Source: DATBHM01 sp963772375 (GTDB lineage: Bacteria > Actinomycetota > UBA4738 > JACQTL01). From it: a stretch of 64,000 nt of DNA. Location of the stretch: assembly GCA_963772375.1 (NCBI GenBank), contig CAVYXG010000004.1, forward strand, positions 248,001 through 312,000, written 5' to 3'. Below the pieces are notes generated by a model. That model had not been told where the DNA came from. It saw nothing but the letters and a program-made list of their open reading frames with translations, and made no database searches. Shown here in pieces: positions 7,792 through 16,671 of this stretch. Position 1 is the first letter of the stretch; every line of letters begins with the position of its first letter. The translations under genes and the position numbers were made by a program.

Positions 7792-8802
7792 ATGGCCAAG
7801 AAGAAGAGCAGGAAGCGTGGTTGGTCGGGAGCCCCGGCGGCCCGCCCGTCCGGTGGCACCCGGCCAGCGGGGTCGACCGCCCCGGTCGCATCGCCCCGGG
7901 CCGGCGCCACGACGGCGACCGACGACGCCCCCACGGAGCCGTCCGCGTCCCCCCGCCTGACCAAGCCGGCCCCGGCCGCCCCGCGCCCCGAGCCGGCCGC
8001 CGCCTCGCCGTCGCAGGCCGCGTCCAACCGCGCGGCCCGCAAGGAAGAGGCCCGCCGCCAACGCGAGCTCATCCGCAAGCGCGAGGCACGCCGGCGGGCG
8101 ATGCGGCGGTACGGCACGATCGCCGCGATCGTCGTGGCGGCCGGCGTCCTGGTCACCCTGCTGGTCGTCGCCAACGGCAGCAAGGGCACGAAGAACCCCG
8201 ACCCGGCCTCACTGCCGGGCATCGACACCGGAGCCGCACCCTGGCCGGCCGAGACCGCCAACCTGCAGGCCCGCATCGACAAGATGGGCATGCCCCCGCT
8301 CGGCGCCGAGGCTCTCGCGTACCACATCCACCAGAACCTCCAGGTCTACATCGACGGCAGTCTCGAGCCCGTGCCCACCGGGGTCGGCGCCATCTCTTCG
8401 TCGAGCCTCGCCGAGATCCACACGCACGACGCCAGCGGCACGATCCACGTCGAGGCCGGTGCCGTCCGCGACTACAGCCTCCAGGACGTGTTCGACGTGT
8501 GGGGCGTCCTGTTCACCAAGGATCAGATCGGCGAGTACAAGGCCGACGCCCAGAACAAGATCCGCATCTACGTGGACGGGAAGCTCTTCGGGTCGGACCC
8601 GACGAAGATCCCGCTGAAGGACCAGGAGGTCATCGTGGTGACCTACGGCACGGCCTCGGAGCTTCCCTCGCCGATCCCGTCGGTGTTCCACTACGGGGCC
8701 GCGCCGACGGCCCCCGGCGCCGGGTCCGGCACCCCTCCGGCCACGTCGGCCCCGGCCACCAGCGCCCCTGCGACGAGCGCGCCCGCTCCCTCGGCTTCCT
8801 AG
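7792..8802 (+). CDS. Membrane-anchored protein with HxH motifs, function unknown
   Basis: This 336-residue protein has a cytoplasmic N-terminus of about 105 residues, which is Ala/Pro-rich and then strongly basic and probably helical (RKEEARRQRELIRKREARRR). One transmembrane segment follows (YGTIAAIVVAAGVLVTLLVV), then an extracytoplasmic domain carrying YHIHQNLQVYIDG and EIHTHDASGTIHVEAG. The clustered His residues could bind copper or zinc. The C-terminus is a low-complexity tail of repeated TSAPA units. It has a possible -10 (TAGCAT) at 7753. The product converges on a Tat-exported thioredoxin-like lipoprotein, and proteins with related GHxH motifs occur in the operon downstream. I know similar proteins in actinobacteria only as hypothetical. 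Confidence 0.7.
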   Translation: MAKKKSRKRGWSGAPAARPSGGTRPAGSTAPVASPRAGATTATDDAPTEPSASPRLTKPAPAAPRPEPAAASPSQAASNRAARKEEARRQRELIRKREARRRAMRRYGTIAAIVVAAGVLVTLLVVANGSKGTKNPDPASLPGIDTGAAPWPAETANLQARIDKMGMPPLGAEALAYHIHQNLQVYIDGSLEPVPTGVGAISSSSLAEIHTHDASGTIHVEAGAVRDYSLQDVFDVWGVLFTKDQIGEYKADAQNKIRIYVDGKLFGSDPTKIPLKDQEVIVVTYGTASELPSPIPSVFHYGAAPTAPGAGSGTPPATSAPATSAPATSAPAPSAS

Positions 8803-8845
8803 GCGCGGCTCCCCCCTCGTCCGACCGGCGGAGAGCTGGTCGCGT

Positions 8846-9799
8846 CTACAGCAACGGGGTCAGCGCGGCCTCGATCATCGGCGCCACCGCCGGTCCCAGG
8901 AATCGCGCTCGGATGACCCCCGTGGAGTCGATGACGAACACCCAGGGCTCCGTGTGCAGGCTCCAGGCGCGGAACGGCGGGGACTGCTCCGAGACGTCCT
9001 GCGTCGGGAACTCCTCGACGTGGATGAAGTTCGCCCTGTCCTTTCCGATCTTGTCGAACACCAGGATCTGCTCGTCGACGACCGGCCCGCACAGCTCGCT
9101 GGTGCAGAACTTCGGCGTTGCGAAGCTCACCACGGTGGGCTTGCCGTTGGTCAGGGCCTCGTCCAGCGAGACGTAGTGCATCTCGTCGACGGGGACCCGG
9201 GTGCAGATCTTCGCGATCGCGGCGGGGGTGGTGGCCACCGGCGTGGGCACGGAGATCGCCTTCGATCCCACGGGCGCGACGACCTTGTCACTGACGATCG
9301 CGGCCGCGATCCCCACGCCGGTCCTCGACTCGTCCTTGGCCATCGCTGCGGCGATCCAGTTCCCCGCGGTCGGTACGTCGATGTCCCCCCAGTAGATCCC
9401 GGGGATCGGCGATTTCGGCGACGTGTCTCCGGTCGTGTCGTATCCGGTGAACAGGCTCCACTGCATCGGGAACGGCCCGATCGCCTTCTGGCTCATGCTC
9501 TTCGCGAAGTACACCTGCGGCGTTCCGCCCTGCACCAGCGAGGTGGGCCCGGCCGACAGATCGAAGATGTAGGTGCTCTTCCCGGTCTGGATGGCGTCCC
9601 CGGGCTTGTCGCCGAGGCCGGTGAGGAGCGACAGCTGCTCGGCCCCCTGCCGGAGGAACCGGATGCTCCCCGGAGGTGGCGTGGGCTTCGGATGTGAGCC
9701 GCTCGTGCATGCCGCCGCGACCGTGGCGAGGCCGCCCAGCCCGGCCGCACGCAGCATCGCCCGGCGGGAGAGCGTCCGGTGCCAGATGTCGTCCGTCAT
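8846..9799 (-). CDS. Tat-exported lipoprotein with thioredoxin/redoxin-like domain
   Basis: The 317-residue protein has a combined Tat and lipoprotein signal: SRRAMLRAAGLGGLATVAAAC, with the lipobox AAAC at about residues 28-31. The C-terminal half looks like a redoxin: KPTVVSFATPKFCTSELCGP, then VFDKIGKDRANFIHVEEFP and a closing PWVFVIDSTGVIRARFLGP. The two cysteines are separated by four residues (C-x4-C) instead of the CxxC of thioredoxins or the CxxxC of SCO proteins. The N-terminal half is a separate, unrecognised domain of about 150 residues. A role in envelope disulfide or copper chemistry is likely from the fold and the neighbouring metal genes, but the exact reaction is not known. 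Confidence 0.75.
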   Translation of the reverse strand: MTDDIWHRTLSRRAMLRAAGLGGLATVAAACTSGSHPKPTPPPGSIRFLRQGAEQLSLLTGLGDKPGDAIQTGKSTYIFDLSAGPTSLVQGGTPQVYFAKSMSQKAIGPFPMQWSLFTGYDTTGDTSPKSPIPGIYWGDIDVPTAGNWIAAAMAKDESRTGVGIAAAIVSDKVVAPVGSKAISVPTPVATTPAAIAKICTRVPVDEMHYVSLDEALTNGKPTVVSFATPKFCTSELCGPVVDEQILVFDKIGKDRANFIHVEEFPTQDVSEQSPPFRAWSLHTEPWVFVIDSTGVIRARFLGPAVAPMIEAALTPLL

Positions 9800-9944
9800 G
9801 CAGGCTCCTCGTGAAGCGGGACCGGCCGGCGGGCCCGTGCCCCGGCCGTCGAAGCGACCTTCACGGTATCGCGTGGACCCGAGAATCGCCCGCCATGCCG
9901 CGGGAAAACCCACCGGGGCTCGCCCCGCCGTCGCCCTCTGAGGA

Positions 9945-9950
9945 TATCCT
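9945..9950 (+). promoter_or_regulatory. -10 element (TATCCT) for the membrane protein at 9957
   Basis: TATCCT lies six bases before the ATG with no ribosome-binding site, again predicting a leaderless mRNA. Confidence 0.45.
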
Positions 9951-9956
9951 TGGCAG

Positions 9957-10544
9957 ATGGTGCGAGGACGTCGCGCGTTCGGTGGGCTCCCCATCTTCGG
10001 GACGGCCGCTGCGGGCGTGGTGGTCGGGCACTGGATCTCCTACCGCCTGGCCGTTCCCGACCCCCAGGCCCGATCCTCCATCCTCGCGGCCTCCGGTCAC
10101 GTCCATTGGGTACTGGTCGTCAAGTTCGCCGTGGCGCTCGCGCTGGCCGGATTCGTCACGCTCGCGTCGCGGTTCGGCTCGCGGACCCATCCCGAGGTCC
10201 GCTCCGGGGCCCTCGCCTGGGTGATCTGGCGGCTGGCGGTGGTCCAGGCCGTGGCGTTCACCGGCATGGAGGTCGTCGAACGCATCGGGGGCGGCGCGCC
10301 GGTCGGGACCATGTTCGGCCATCGCCTGTTCGTGCTGGGGCTGGCCGTGCAGCTGCTGGTGGCCTGCGCGGGCGGTTCGCTCCTGCTCTGGCTGTCCAGA
10401 ACCGTCCGCACGGTCGCCGAGGCCGTGCGGTCCCTCCCCCACATCCCGGTCCGCCGGGCAGCGGTGGTTCGGCCGGTCGCATGGCGACCCGCGGTGGCCC
10501 TCGTCGCCGCCGACGTCGCGATCCGCGGTCCTCCCCGCTCCTAG
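9957..10544 (+). CDS. Four-helix integral membrane protein, function unknown
   Basis: The 195-residue protein has about four transmembrane segments: around residues 10-30 (GLPIFGTAAAGVVVGHWIS), 50-68 (VHWVLVVKFAVALALAGF), 85-103 and 120-145 (LFVLGLAVQLLVACAGGSLL). His residues sit inside or at the edge of helices (GHWISY, SGHVHWV, MFGHR), and a basic C-terminus probably faces the cytoplasm. It directly precedes the CopC/CopD operon in the same direction. The membrane His residues and the location suggest a role with metals or heme, but I do not recognise the family. Confidence 0.65.
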   Translation: MVRGRRAFGGLPIFGTAAAGVVVGHWISYRLAVPDPQARSSILAASGHVHWVLVVKFAVALALAGFVTLASRFGSRTHPEVRSGALAWVIWRLAVVQAVAFTGMEVVERIGGGAPVGTMFGHRLFVLGLAVQLLVACAGGSLLLWLSRTVRTVAEAVRSLPHIPVRRAAVVRPVAWRPAVALVAADVAIRGPPRS

Positions 10545-10635
10545 CTCGTGGTTCCCGCCGCCCAGCGCGTCGCAATCGGTGCGACGAGCCGCGCGGGCGG
10601 CGGCTCGTGCACACCCCGAGCAAGGAGCTCATACG

Positions 10636-11406
10636 ATGCGAACGAGGAAACTGGCAGGCGGCGCCGCGCTGACGGTTGCGCTCGCGGCGGCGCTGGTGGT
10701 GATCCCGGCCGGGATCGCCTCGGCACACGAGGAACGGGAGATCGGCCCGTACACGGTCGCGGTCGGGTTCGGCAACGAACCGGCCTACGCCGGTACCGAG
10801 AACAGCGTGCAGATGTTCCTTCACGTGACGAAGTCGGATTCGGCGGTCGTCGACCTCGGGCCAACGCTCAACGTGGCCGTGTCCTACGGCAACCAGACCA
10901 TGCCGGCCATGACGATGGAGCCGGACTTTGAGGTCGGCGAGAGCGGGATCCCCGGGGATTACCGGGCGTTCTTCATCCCGACCCGGCCGGGGAAGTACTC
11001 GTTCCACTTCACGGGCGACATCAAGGGAACGAAGGTCGACGAGACGTTCACGTCGGGACCGAAGACGTTCTCGAGCGTGAGCGACCCGTCGTCCGTGGAG
11101 TTCCCGGCGAAGGACCCCACGAACGGTGAGCTCGGCCTGGCCGTGCAACGGGTGCAGGGGCGCACGGACGACCTGGTCGCGGCGCAGCAGAAGGCCGCGG
11201 CCGACGCCGCGGCGGCGAGTGATTCGGCCAGCTCGGCGAAGTCGCTCGCGACGGTCGCGCTGATCGTCGGTGGCGTGCTCGGGATCGTCGGGATCGTCCT
11301 CGGCGCGATGGGGTTGTCGGCCGCGCGGCGGGCCCGACGAGGATCTTCGGCGGGTACCGGGTCACCGGCGACCGCATCGGCCTCCGCCGGACCGTCGAAG
11401 GAGTAG
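10636..11406 (+). CDS. Secreted protein with C-terminal membrane anchor, CopC-operon partner
   Basis: The 256-residue protein begins with a Sec signal peptide (LAGGAALTVALAAALVVIPAGIASA) cleaved near residue 30, which exposes HEEREIGPYTVAVGF. The domain that follows is beta-rich (MFLHVTKSDSAVVDLGPTLN, GDYRAFFIPTRPGKYSFHFT) and resembles YtkA/FixH-like immunoglobulin folds. An Ala-rich helical stalk and one transmembrane helix (LATVALIVGGVLGIVGIVLG) come last. The ATG at 10636 has an AAGGAG site eight bases upstream. It heads a seven-gene operon and is two bases from the copC-copD gene, so it probably works with copper at the outer face of the membrane. Confidence 0.7.
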   Translation: MRTRKLAGGAALTVALAAALVVIPAGIASAHEEREIGPYTVAVGFGNEPAYAGTENSVQMFLHVTKSDSAVVDLGPTLNVAVSYGNQTMPAMTMEPDFEVGESGIPGDYRAFFIPTRPGKYSFHFTGDIKGTKVDETFTSGPKTFSSVSDPSSVEFPAKDPTNGELGLAVQRVQGRTDDLVAAQQKAAADAAAASDSASSAKSLATVALIVGGVLGIVGIVLGAMGLSAARRARRGSSAGTGSPATASASAGPSKE

Positions 11407-11408
11407 GT

Positions 11409-13382
11409 ATGCGACGCGGCGGCGTCCTCGCGGTCGTCGCCGGCGCCCTGTTGGTGCTGTGTGCAGGCCCGGCGTCGGCGCACGCCCTGGTGAAGTCGTC
11501 CGACCCGGCGAACGGGGCGGAGCTCGCCACCTCGCCGTCGCGCGTCCTGATCGTGTTCACCGAACGGCCGGACGTGAAGCTCACGGTCATCCATGTCCTG
11601 AACTCGTCGGGGGCGGCGGTCGAGAAGGGTGCACCGGCGGCCGTGCCGGGGCAAACCGACTCGGTGCAGGTCGCCGTGCCCGATCTGCCCAAGGGCGTGT
11701 ACACGGTCACGTGGCGCACGGTGTCGCGCGACGACGGGCACGTGACGGCAGGGTCGTTCTCGTTCGGCGTGCAGGTGAAGCCGACGGCAGGGGCGACGAG
11801 CGGCGTCACCACCCCGACGACCCCGTCGCCGTCGGCGCTCGCGGTGATCGGGCGGTGGTGCTTCTACTGGGGGCTCGCCATCCTGCTCGGCGCGTCGGTT
11901 GCCGGGAGCGTCGTGCAGCGCGGGCACTCCAAGGGCGTACGGGAGCTTCTGTGCGCCGGGTGGGGCATCGCCGCCGTCGGCCTGGTGCTGATGACGATCG
12001 CCGAGCGTTCGACGGTCGGTGTCTCCCTCGGCGAGCTGCTGTCGTCCGACGCCGGGCACGAGTTCCTCGATCGCGGCGTGGCCCTGCTGATCACCGGCGG
12101 GGCGGTCGTGTACACCCTGTTCCGGCGGAGTTGGTCCGCGCTCCCCTGGGTCGCCGTCGCGGCGGCCGCGACCATGCTCGTCCACGCCCTGGCCGGCCAC
12201 GCGGCGTCGGCGAAGCCGGCTTGGTTCAACGTCGGGGCCCAGTGGCTTCACATGCTGGGCGCGGGTGCGTGGGTCGGCGGCCTGGTGTGGCTGCTGTTCG
12301 CCCTGAAGTTCACGCCCTCGGAGGACCGGCCCCGATTGGTGACACGGTTCTCCCGGCTGGCGGCGATCGGGCTCGGCCTGGTCGCCGTCACCGGGCTGAT
12401 TCGGGCCCTCGACCAGATCGGTCCGTTCGCCGACTGGGGCCGGCTGTTCACCACGAGCTACGGCTGGGCGCTGGTGGTGAAGGTGGCGATCGCGGCCGTG
12501 CTCGTCGCGTTCGGCGCCCGCAACCGGTACCGCAACGTCCCCGCGGTCGCCAAGCACGAGAAGCCGCCGGGTGTCCTGCGTCGGACCGTCATGGCGGAGG
12601 TGCTGATCGCGTCGGGGGTGTTCGCCGCGACCGGCGTGCTGAGCGAACTGCCGCCGGCCAACGTGCCCGCGAGCCCCGCGCCCAAGGCCGCGCGGCCCCT
12701 CGTCGTGACCGGCCACGACTTCGCCACGAGCGTCAAGGTGCGCATGACGGTGACGCCCGGGGACGTGGGCGTGAACCGCTTCGACGCCCGGATCACCGAC
12801 TACGACACCGGCAAGCCGGTCCAGGCGACATCGGTCACGATGCAGCTGTCGCTTCCCGGCAACCCCAACGTGGGGAACCCCGAGCTCGCCCTCCGGCGCT
12901 CGAAGACCCCGGGCCTGTGGACAGCGAGCGGCACGGTGCTCTCGATCTTCGGCAGGTGGTCGGTGGACATGGTGATCCAGCAGCCCTCGGGGGGCGTCGA
13001 GGTGCCTCTGCACGTCCAGCCTCGTCTCCCCCGAGAGGACATCACGAGCCAGTCCGCGCCCGGCCAGCCCACCCTGTACACGATCGGGCTGCCGAACGCG
13101 GCGCAGCTGCAGACGTACGTCGACCCCGCGAAGACCGGCACCAACAACGTGCACTTCACGTTCTTCGGCTCGAACGGCCGGGAGATGCCGATCCGGTCGG
13201 CCACGGCATCGGCGCTCGCGCCGGACGGCTCGATCCAGGCCCTTCCGCTTCGGCGATTCAGCTCGGGACACTTCATCGCGAATACGACCCTCGACAAGGG
13301 GACCTGGCTGTTCCTGATCGATGCGACGGCCAAGGCCGGCGGCACCGCGTACACCGGGTACTTCAAACAGGCGATCCCATGA
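11409..13382 (+). CDS. CopC-CopD fusion with C-terminal YtkA-like domain, copper handling
   Basis: The 657-residue protein starts with a signal peptide ending ASA, so the mature N-terminus is HALVKSSDPANGA, the copper-binding His1 of CopC. The CopC domain includes VTWRTVSRDDGHVTAGSF with its copper His (DGH). Residues 145-415 form about eight transmembrane helices of the CopD type, with conserved membrane His residues (ALAGHAAS, GAQWLHMLGAGAWVGG). The last 230 residues are an extracytoplasmic beta domain like YtkA. Such fusions take up or deliver copper across the membrane, for example for cuproenzymes. The gene is coupled to those on both sides. Confidence 0.88.
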   Translation: MRRGGVLAVVAGALLVLCAGPASAHALVKSSDPANGAELATSPSRVLIVFTERPDVKLTVIHVLNSSGAAVEKGAPAAVPGQTDSVQVAVPDLPKGVYTVTWRTVSRDDGHVTAGSFSFGVQVKPTAGATSGVTTPTTPSPSALAVIGRWCFYWGLAILLGASVAGSVVQRGHSKGVRELLCAGWGIAAVGLVLMTIAERSTVGVSLGELLSSDAGHEFLDRGVALLITGGAVVYTLFRRSWSALPWVAVAAAATMLVHALAGHAASAKPAWFNVGAQWLHMLGAGAWVGGLVWLLFALKFTPSEDRPRLVTRFSRLAAIGLGLVAVTGLIRALDQIGPFADWGRLFTTSYGWALVVKVAIAAVLVAFGARNRYRNVPAVAKHEKPPGVLRRTVMAEVLIASGVFAATGVLSELPPANVPASPAPKAARPLVVTGHDFATSVKVRMTVTPGDVGVNRFDARITDYDTGKPVQATSVTMQLSLPGNPNVGNPELALRRSKTPGLWTASGTVLSIFGRWSVDMVIQQPSGGVEVPLHVQPRLPREDITSQSAPGQPTLYTIGLPNAAQLQTYVDPAKTGTNNVHFTFFGSNGREMPIRSATASALAPDGSIQALPLRRFSSGHFIANTTLDKGTWLFLIDATAKAGGTAYTGYFKQAIP

Positions 13383-13402
13383 GGAACACGAGGAGCGGAA
13401 CC

Positions 13403-13852
13403 ATGCGAACCCCATCCACGTCGAGGCCGCGTCCCCGGGCCCTGCTGGCGTTCGGCCTCGCGCTGGTCGCCGCCGTGGCCGTGGCGTGCGGCGGCGGTGG
13501 AGGTCCGACGCCCACGACGCAGGCGAGCGGCCGGCCGAGCAGCCCCGCGAAGCTGACGATCCTGTCCCCCACCAACGGCCAGTCGTTCAAGGACGGGCAG
13601 ATCATCCCGGTCAACGTCAAGCTGACCGGGGCCCGGATCGTGCGGCAGGCGACCACGCACATCACGCCGACCACCGGGCACCTGCACCTGTACGTGGACA
13701 ATGCGATCGTTTCGATGAACTACCAGACGACCAACCAGCTGAAGGGGGTGAAACCCGGCGTGCACGTGATGAAGGTGGAATTCGTGGCGGCCGACCACCT
13801 GCCGTTCGATCCCCGGGTGATCCAGGCAGTGACGTTCCAGGTGTCGAAGTGA
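13403..13852 (+). CDS. Lipoprotein with DUF4399-like GHxH domain
   Basis: The 149-residue lipoprotein has an Arg-rich n-region and a lipobox ending at VAVACGGG. The mature domain carries the pattern TTGHLHLYVDN, then GVKPGVHVMKVEFVAADHLPF. This is close to the GHHHL...GxHTLxLxFxDxxH pattern of DUF4399 and could bind a metal with its paired histidines. I chose ATG 13403 because GAGGAGCGG stands just before it; an in-frame ATG at 13379 overlaps the copC-copD stop and would add eight residues. A paralogue with the same pattern closes the operon (16672-17220). Confidence 0.75.
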   Translation: MRTPSTSRPRPRALLAFGLALVAAVAVACGGGGGPTPTTQASGRPSSPAKLTILSPTNGQSFKDGQIIPVNVKLTGARIVRQATTHITPTTGHLHLYVDNAIVSMNYQTTNQLKGVKPGVHVMKVEFVAADHLPFDPRVIQAVTFQVSK

Positions 13853-14460
13853 GTGCCCCGCTGTCGATCGCCGCACCGACCCGGCAGCGGGCGGTCCTCG
13901 TCGAGGCGCTCTCGTGGCTCGCCGTGCCCGTGGGGTTCGCGCTGCTGCTGTCGCGGCTGTGGCTGTTCGACTCGGGGTCGTCGCGGGGGCCGGCGCTCGC
14001 GGCGATCTTCGGAACGCTCGCCGCGCTGTCGTTCGCGGCGCCGGCCGGCGAGGGCCGGCTCGACGCCGGAACCACCCCGCCGCTCCGGCTGTGGCTCGTG
14101 GTCGGGACCGGGATCGCCGCCGTGGCGCTGGCCGCCGGGGCCAGCACGCTGCACGGCCCGGCGCTCCCCGCACCGGGCGGCCTCGCGGTGCTGGCGCTCG
14201 TGGCCGGGACCGGGGTGGCCGAGGAGGCGTTCTTCCGGCGTCTGCTGTACGGGCGGCTCGAGCGGTGGGGCGCGGCGGTGGCCGTGGTGGGATCGGCTGC
14301 CGCGTTCGGATTGATGCACGTCCCGCTGCACGGAACGGCCGCGCTGCCGGTCGACCTCGGCGCGGGCCTGTTCCTGTCGTGGCAGCGGTGGGCGTCGGGG
14401 ACGTGGGCGGCGCCCGCGGCGACCCACGCGCTGGCCAACCTGGTGGTGGTGCTCCGATGA
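13849..14460 (+). CDS. CPBP-family intramembrane metalloprotease
   Basis: The 203-residue multi-helix membrane protein carries the CPBP (Abi) glutamic-type protease motifs in order: EEAFFRRLLYGRL (motif 1, EExxxR), FGLMHVPLHG (motif 2, with His), and a closing ATHALANLV (motif 3, HxxxN). These enzymes process or modify membrane proteins or prenyl substrates and are related to Rce1. The GTG start overlaps the previous stop as GTGA, and the stop overlaps the next ATG, so it is co-translated with the metal genes. It may mature one of the lipoproteins or signal peptides of this operon; that is inference. Confidence 0.85.
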   Translation: MSAPLSIAAPTRQRAVLVEALSWLAVPVGFALLLSRLWLFDSGSSRGPALAAIFGTLAALSFAAPAGEGRLDAGTTPPLRLWLVVGTGIAAVALAAGASTLHGPALPAPGGLAVLALVAGTGVAEEAFFRRLLYGRLERWGAAVAVVGSAAAFGLMHVPLHGTAALPVDLGAGLFLSWQRWASGTWAAPAATHALANLVVVLR

Positions 14461-15722
14461 GGCGCCTCGCCGCATTGACGGCGGCGCTCGCTGCGCTCGC
14501 GCTGGTCGCGGCCGCCTGCGACCAGGCCGGCGGGCCGGGCTCCGGAGGCACCATCGAGGTCGGCGCCGTGTACCCGCTGACGGGCCCCGATCGGGCCAGC
14601 GGGCTCGACGAGCTCCGCGGCGTGCGGCTCGCGGCAGACATGGTGAACGCCCAGGGCGGCGTCGATGGCAGGCAGATTCGCCTGCGGCCGGTCGACACCT
14701 CCACCACGGACGCACTTCCCGGCGCGATCTCGGAGTTCCGGAAGGACGGCATCCAGGTCGTCCTCGGGAGCAACAGCAGCGAGATCTCCCAGCCGGCGGC
14801 GACCCAGTCGTTCGATGCCGGCATGACGTACTGGGAAACGGGAGCGGTCGGCGAGATGACCGGGGACGCCAGCGGACGGCTGGCGTTCAAGGTCGCCCCG
14901 AGCGGCCTCGTGCTCGGTTCGTCGGGGATTGCGTTCATCGTGGACCAGATGGCCTCGCGGCTCCATCGCGACCCCGCGTCGCTGCGGTTCGTGGTCGCGA
15001 ACGTCGACGACCGGTACGGCACGACCGTGGCCGACGGCGCGCTCGGAGAGATCGCCCGGCGTCACCTCCACCTCGTGGGGCGGTTCCGGTACGACCTCGC
15101 CCACTACGATCCGGCGGCGCTCGCCCGACGGATCGCGGCGGCCCACCCGGACGTGCTGTTCGTCTCGTCGTACATCCCCGACGGCGTTGCGCTCAACCGC
15201 GAGCTCGCCCGCCAGCACGTCAGCCTGCTCGCCAACATCGGCACCTCGTCGAGCTACTGCATGCCGGAGTTCGGCGACCAGCTCGGCCCGATCGCCGTGG
15301 GGACATTCGCCACCGACAAGCCGGATGGCGAGTCCCTGAACGAACAGGGACTGACGGCGTCCGGACGTGATCTGCTCCACCAGGCACAGGCAGGGTTCCG
15401 GGCCCGGTATCACGGCGACATGAGCGCGGCGGCGCTCGCCGGGTTCTCGGCGGCGTGGGCGTTGTTCCACGACGTCATGCCGAATGCGTCCGGATCCGAC
15501 GCGGAGTCGATCGCCCATGCCGCGCTCGGAGTCCGTCTGCCGATGGGATCGCTCCCCAACGGCAGCGGGCTGGAGTTCTCCGGGCCGGGATCGCCGCAGC
15601 CGGGGTCGAACCTCCGTGCGCTCAGCGTGATCTGGGAGTGGGTCGGTGTTCGACAGCGGGCCGTCGTCTGGCCCGCCCGCTATGCCACGACGCCCATCCG
15701 GGCGCTGTCCCTCGCCACATGA
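14457..15722 (+). CDS. Branched-chain-amino-acid-type periplasmic binding lipoprotein
   Basis: The 421-residue protein starts with a lipoprotein signal (lipobox VAAACDQ) and has the type I periplasmic-binding fold: IEVGAVYPLTGPDRASG, GVRLAADMVNAQGGVDGRQIRL, IQVVLGSNSSEISQ, then VVANVDDRYGTTVADGAL and AAHPDVLFVSSYIPDG. These are the Leu/Ile/Val-binding-protein landmarks. No ABC permease or ATPase for branched amino acids is nearby, so it may be a stand-alone sensor or belong to a remote transporter. The ATG overlaps the CPBP stop (ATGA), and its own stop overlaps the next ATG in the same way. Its place in a metal-type operon is unusual. Confidence 0.85.
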   Translation: MRRLAALTAALAALALVAAACDQAGGPGSGGTIEVGAVYPLTGPDRASGLDELRGVRLAADMVNAQGGVDGRQIRLRPVDTSTTDALPGAISEFRKDGIQVVLGSNSSEISQPAATQSFDAGMTYWETGAVGEMTGDASGRLAFKVAPSGLVLGSSGIAFIVDQMASRLHRDPASLRFVVANVDDRYGTTVADGALGEIARRHLHLVGRFRYDLAHYDPAALARRIAAAHPDVLFVSSYIPDGVALNRELARQHVSLLANIGTSSSYCMPEFGDQLGPIAVGTFATDKPDGESLNEQGLTASGRDLLHQAQAGFRARYHGDMSAAALAGFSAAWALFHDVMPNASGSDAESIAHAALGVRLPMGSLPNGSGLEFSGPGSPQPGSNLRALSVIWEWVGVRQRAVVWPARYATTPIRALSLAT

Positions 15723-16666
15723 CCGATCCGGGAGACGGCCGGGGAACACGACGGCGGGCGACGGCCGCTGCGCTCATCGGCATCGGGGCGTGCACCGCGT
15801 ACGTGGCGGGTGCCTGGGTCTCCGGGTCGCTGAACCCCGTGGCCAGACGCCCGATCCTCGACGGGGCGAACACCAACTTCCCCTACCGGTGGGTGAACCC
15901 GCCACCGGCCCTCGCGGCGACCAACCAGAAGCCGGATGCCGGAAAGTTCACGATCGCGTTCCAGCACGGCCGGTCCGACGCCGGCGTCTTCGCCACGAAC
16001 GACCAGCAGGTCTCGGTGGTCCTCTCGATCGCGGCGATCCCGCAGAACGGCCTGACCTCGGTCGATATGACGATCGACCCGCTGGACCCGGCCACGATCG
16101 GTGCGCTGCAGAGGGGCCAGCACGTCCTGGGGAACGCCTACAAGATCGAGGCGACCGGCCAGCCGGGCGACGCCCCGGTGACGACGTTCGACAAGAACCC
16201 GCTCCTCATCCTCGTGTACCCCGGGCTGGTGACGCACGGCGGAACCCGGTCGCTCCAGTACTCGACCGACGGGAAGACCTGGACGGCGCTGAAGGCGAAC
16301 GACGACCCCGCCAACCTCCAGATGAGCACGGACCTCACCAAGCTGAGCGGGTACTACGAGGTGGCGACCACCGGGACCGTGGCGGCGACGCCCGGAGCGG
16401 GCGGATCCGGCGGCAGTTCGCCCGTGGCATGGATCGTCATCGCGATTGCCGTCGTCGTGGCCGGGGTGCTCGTGGCCATCCGCCTCCGCGCCAGGTCCCG
16501 AGAGCAGGTGCCCGCCCAGTCGAGATCCGTCTCCCCGAAGACGGGTTCGAGAGCCAAGAAGCCGACCGGGGGTTCCGGCCCGCCGAAGACGACACCCTCC
16601 TCCCGGGCTGGTTCGTCCCCCCATGGGCGCCGGCGGGGCCCTCCGCCCAAGCGGAAGCGGCGCTGA
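15719..16666 (+). CDS. Bitopic membrane protein with extracytoplasmic domain, unknown function
   Basis: The 315-residue protein has an N-terminal transmembrane helix (AAALIGIGACTAYVAGAWV), an extracytoplasmic domain of about 200 residues, a second helix near residues 240-262 (VAWIVIAIAVVVAGVLVAI) and a long basic cytoplasmic tail ending KRKRR. The outer domain (FPYRWVNPPPALAATNQKP at its start, YSTDGKTWTALKAND near its end) has no motif I recognise and few Cys or His residues. It overlaps the preceding gene by four bases and is five bases from the next. The low-complexity basic tail, rich in Ser, Pro and Lys, could contact nucleic acid or lipid heads. Confidence 0.7.
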   Translation: MTDPGDGRGTRRRATAAALIGIGACTAYVAGAWVSGSLNPVARRPILDGANTNFPYRWVNPPPALAATNQKPDAGKFTIAFQHGRSDAGVFATNDQQVSVVLSIAAIPQNGLTSVDMTIDPLDPATIGALQRGQHVLGNAYKIEATGQPGDAPVTTFDKNPLLILVYPGLVTHGGTRSLQYSTDGKTWTALKANDDPANLQMSTDLTKLSGYYEVATTGTVAATPGAGGSGGSSPVAWIVIAIAVVVAGVLVAIRLRARSREQVPAQSRSVSPKTGSRAKKPTGGSGPPKTTPSSRAGSSPHGRRRGPPPKRKRR

Positions 16667-16671
16667 CCGCG

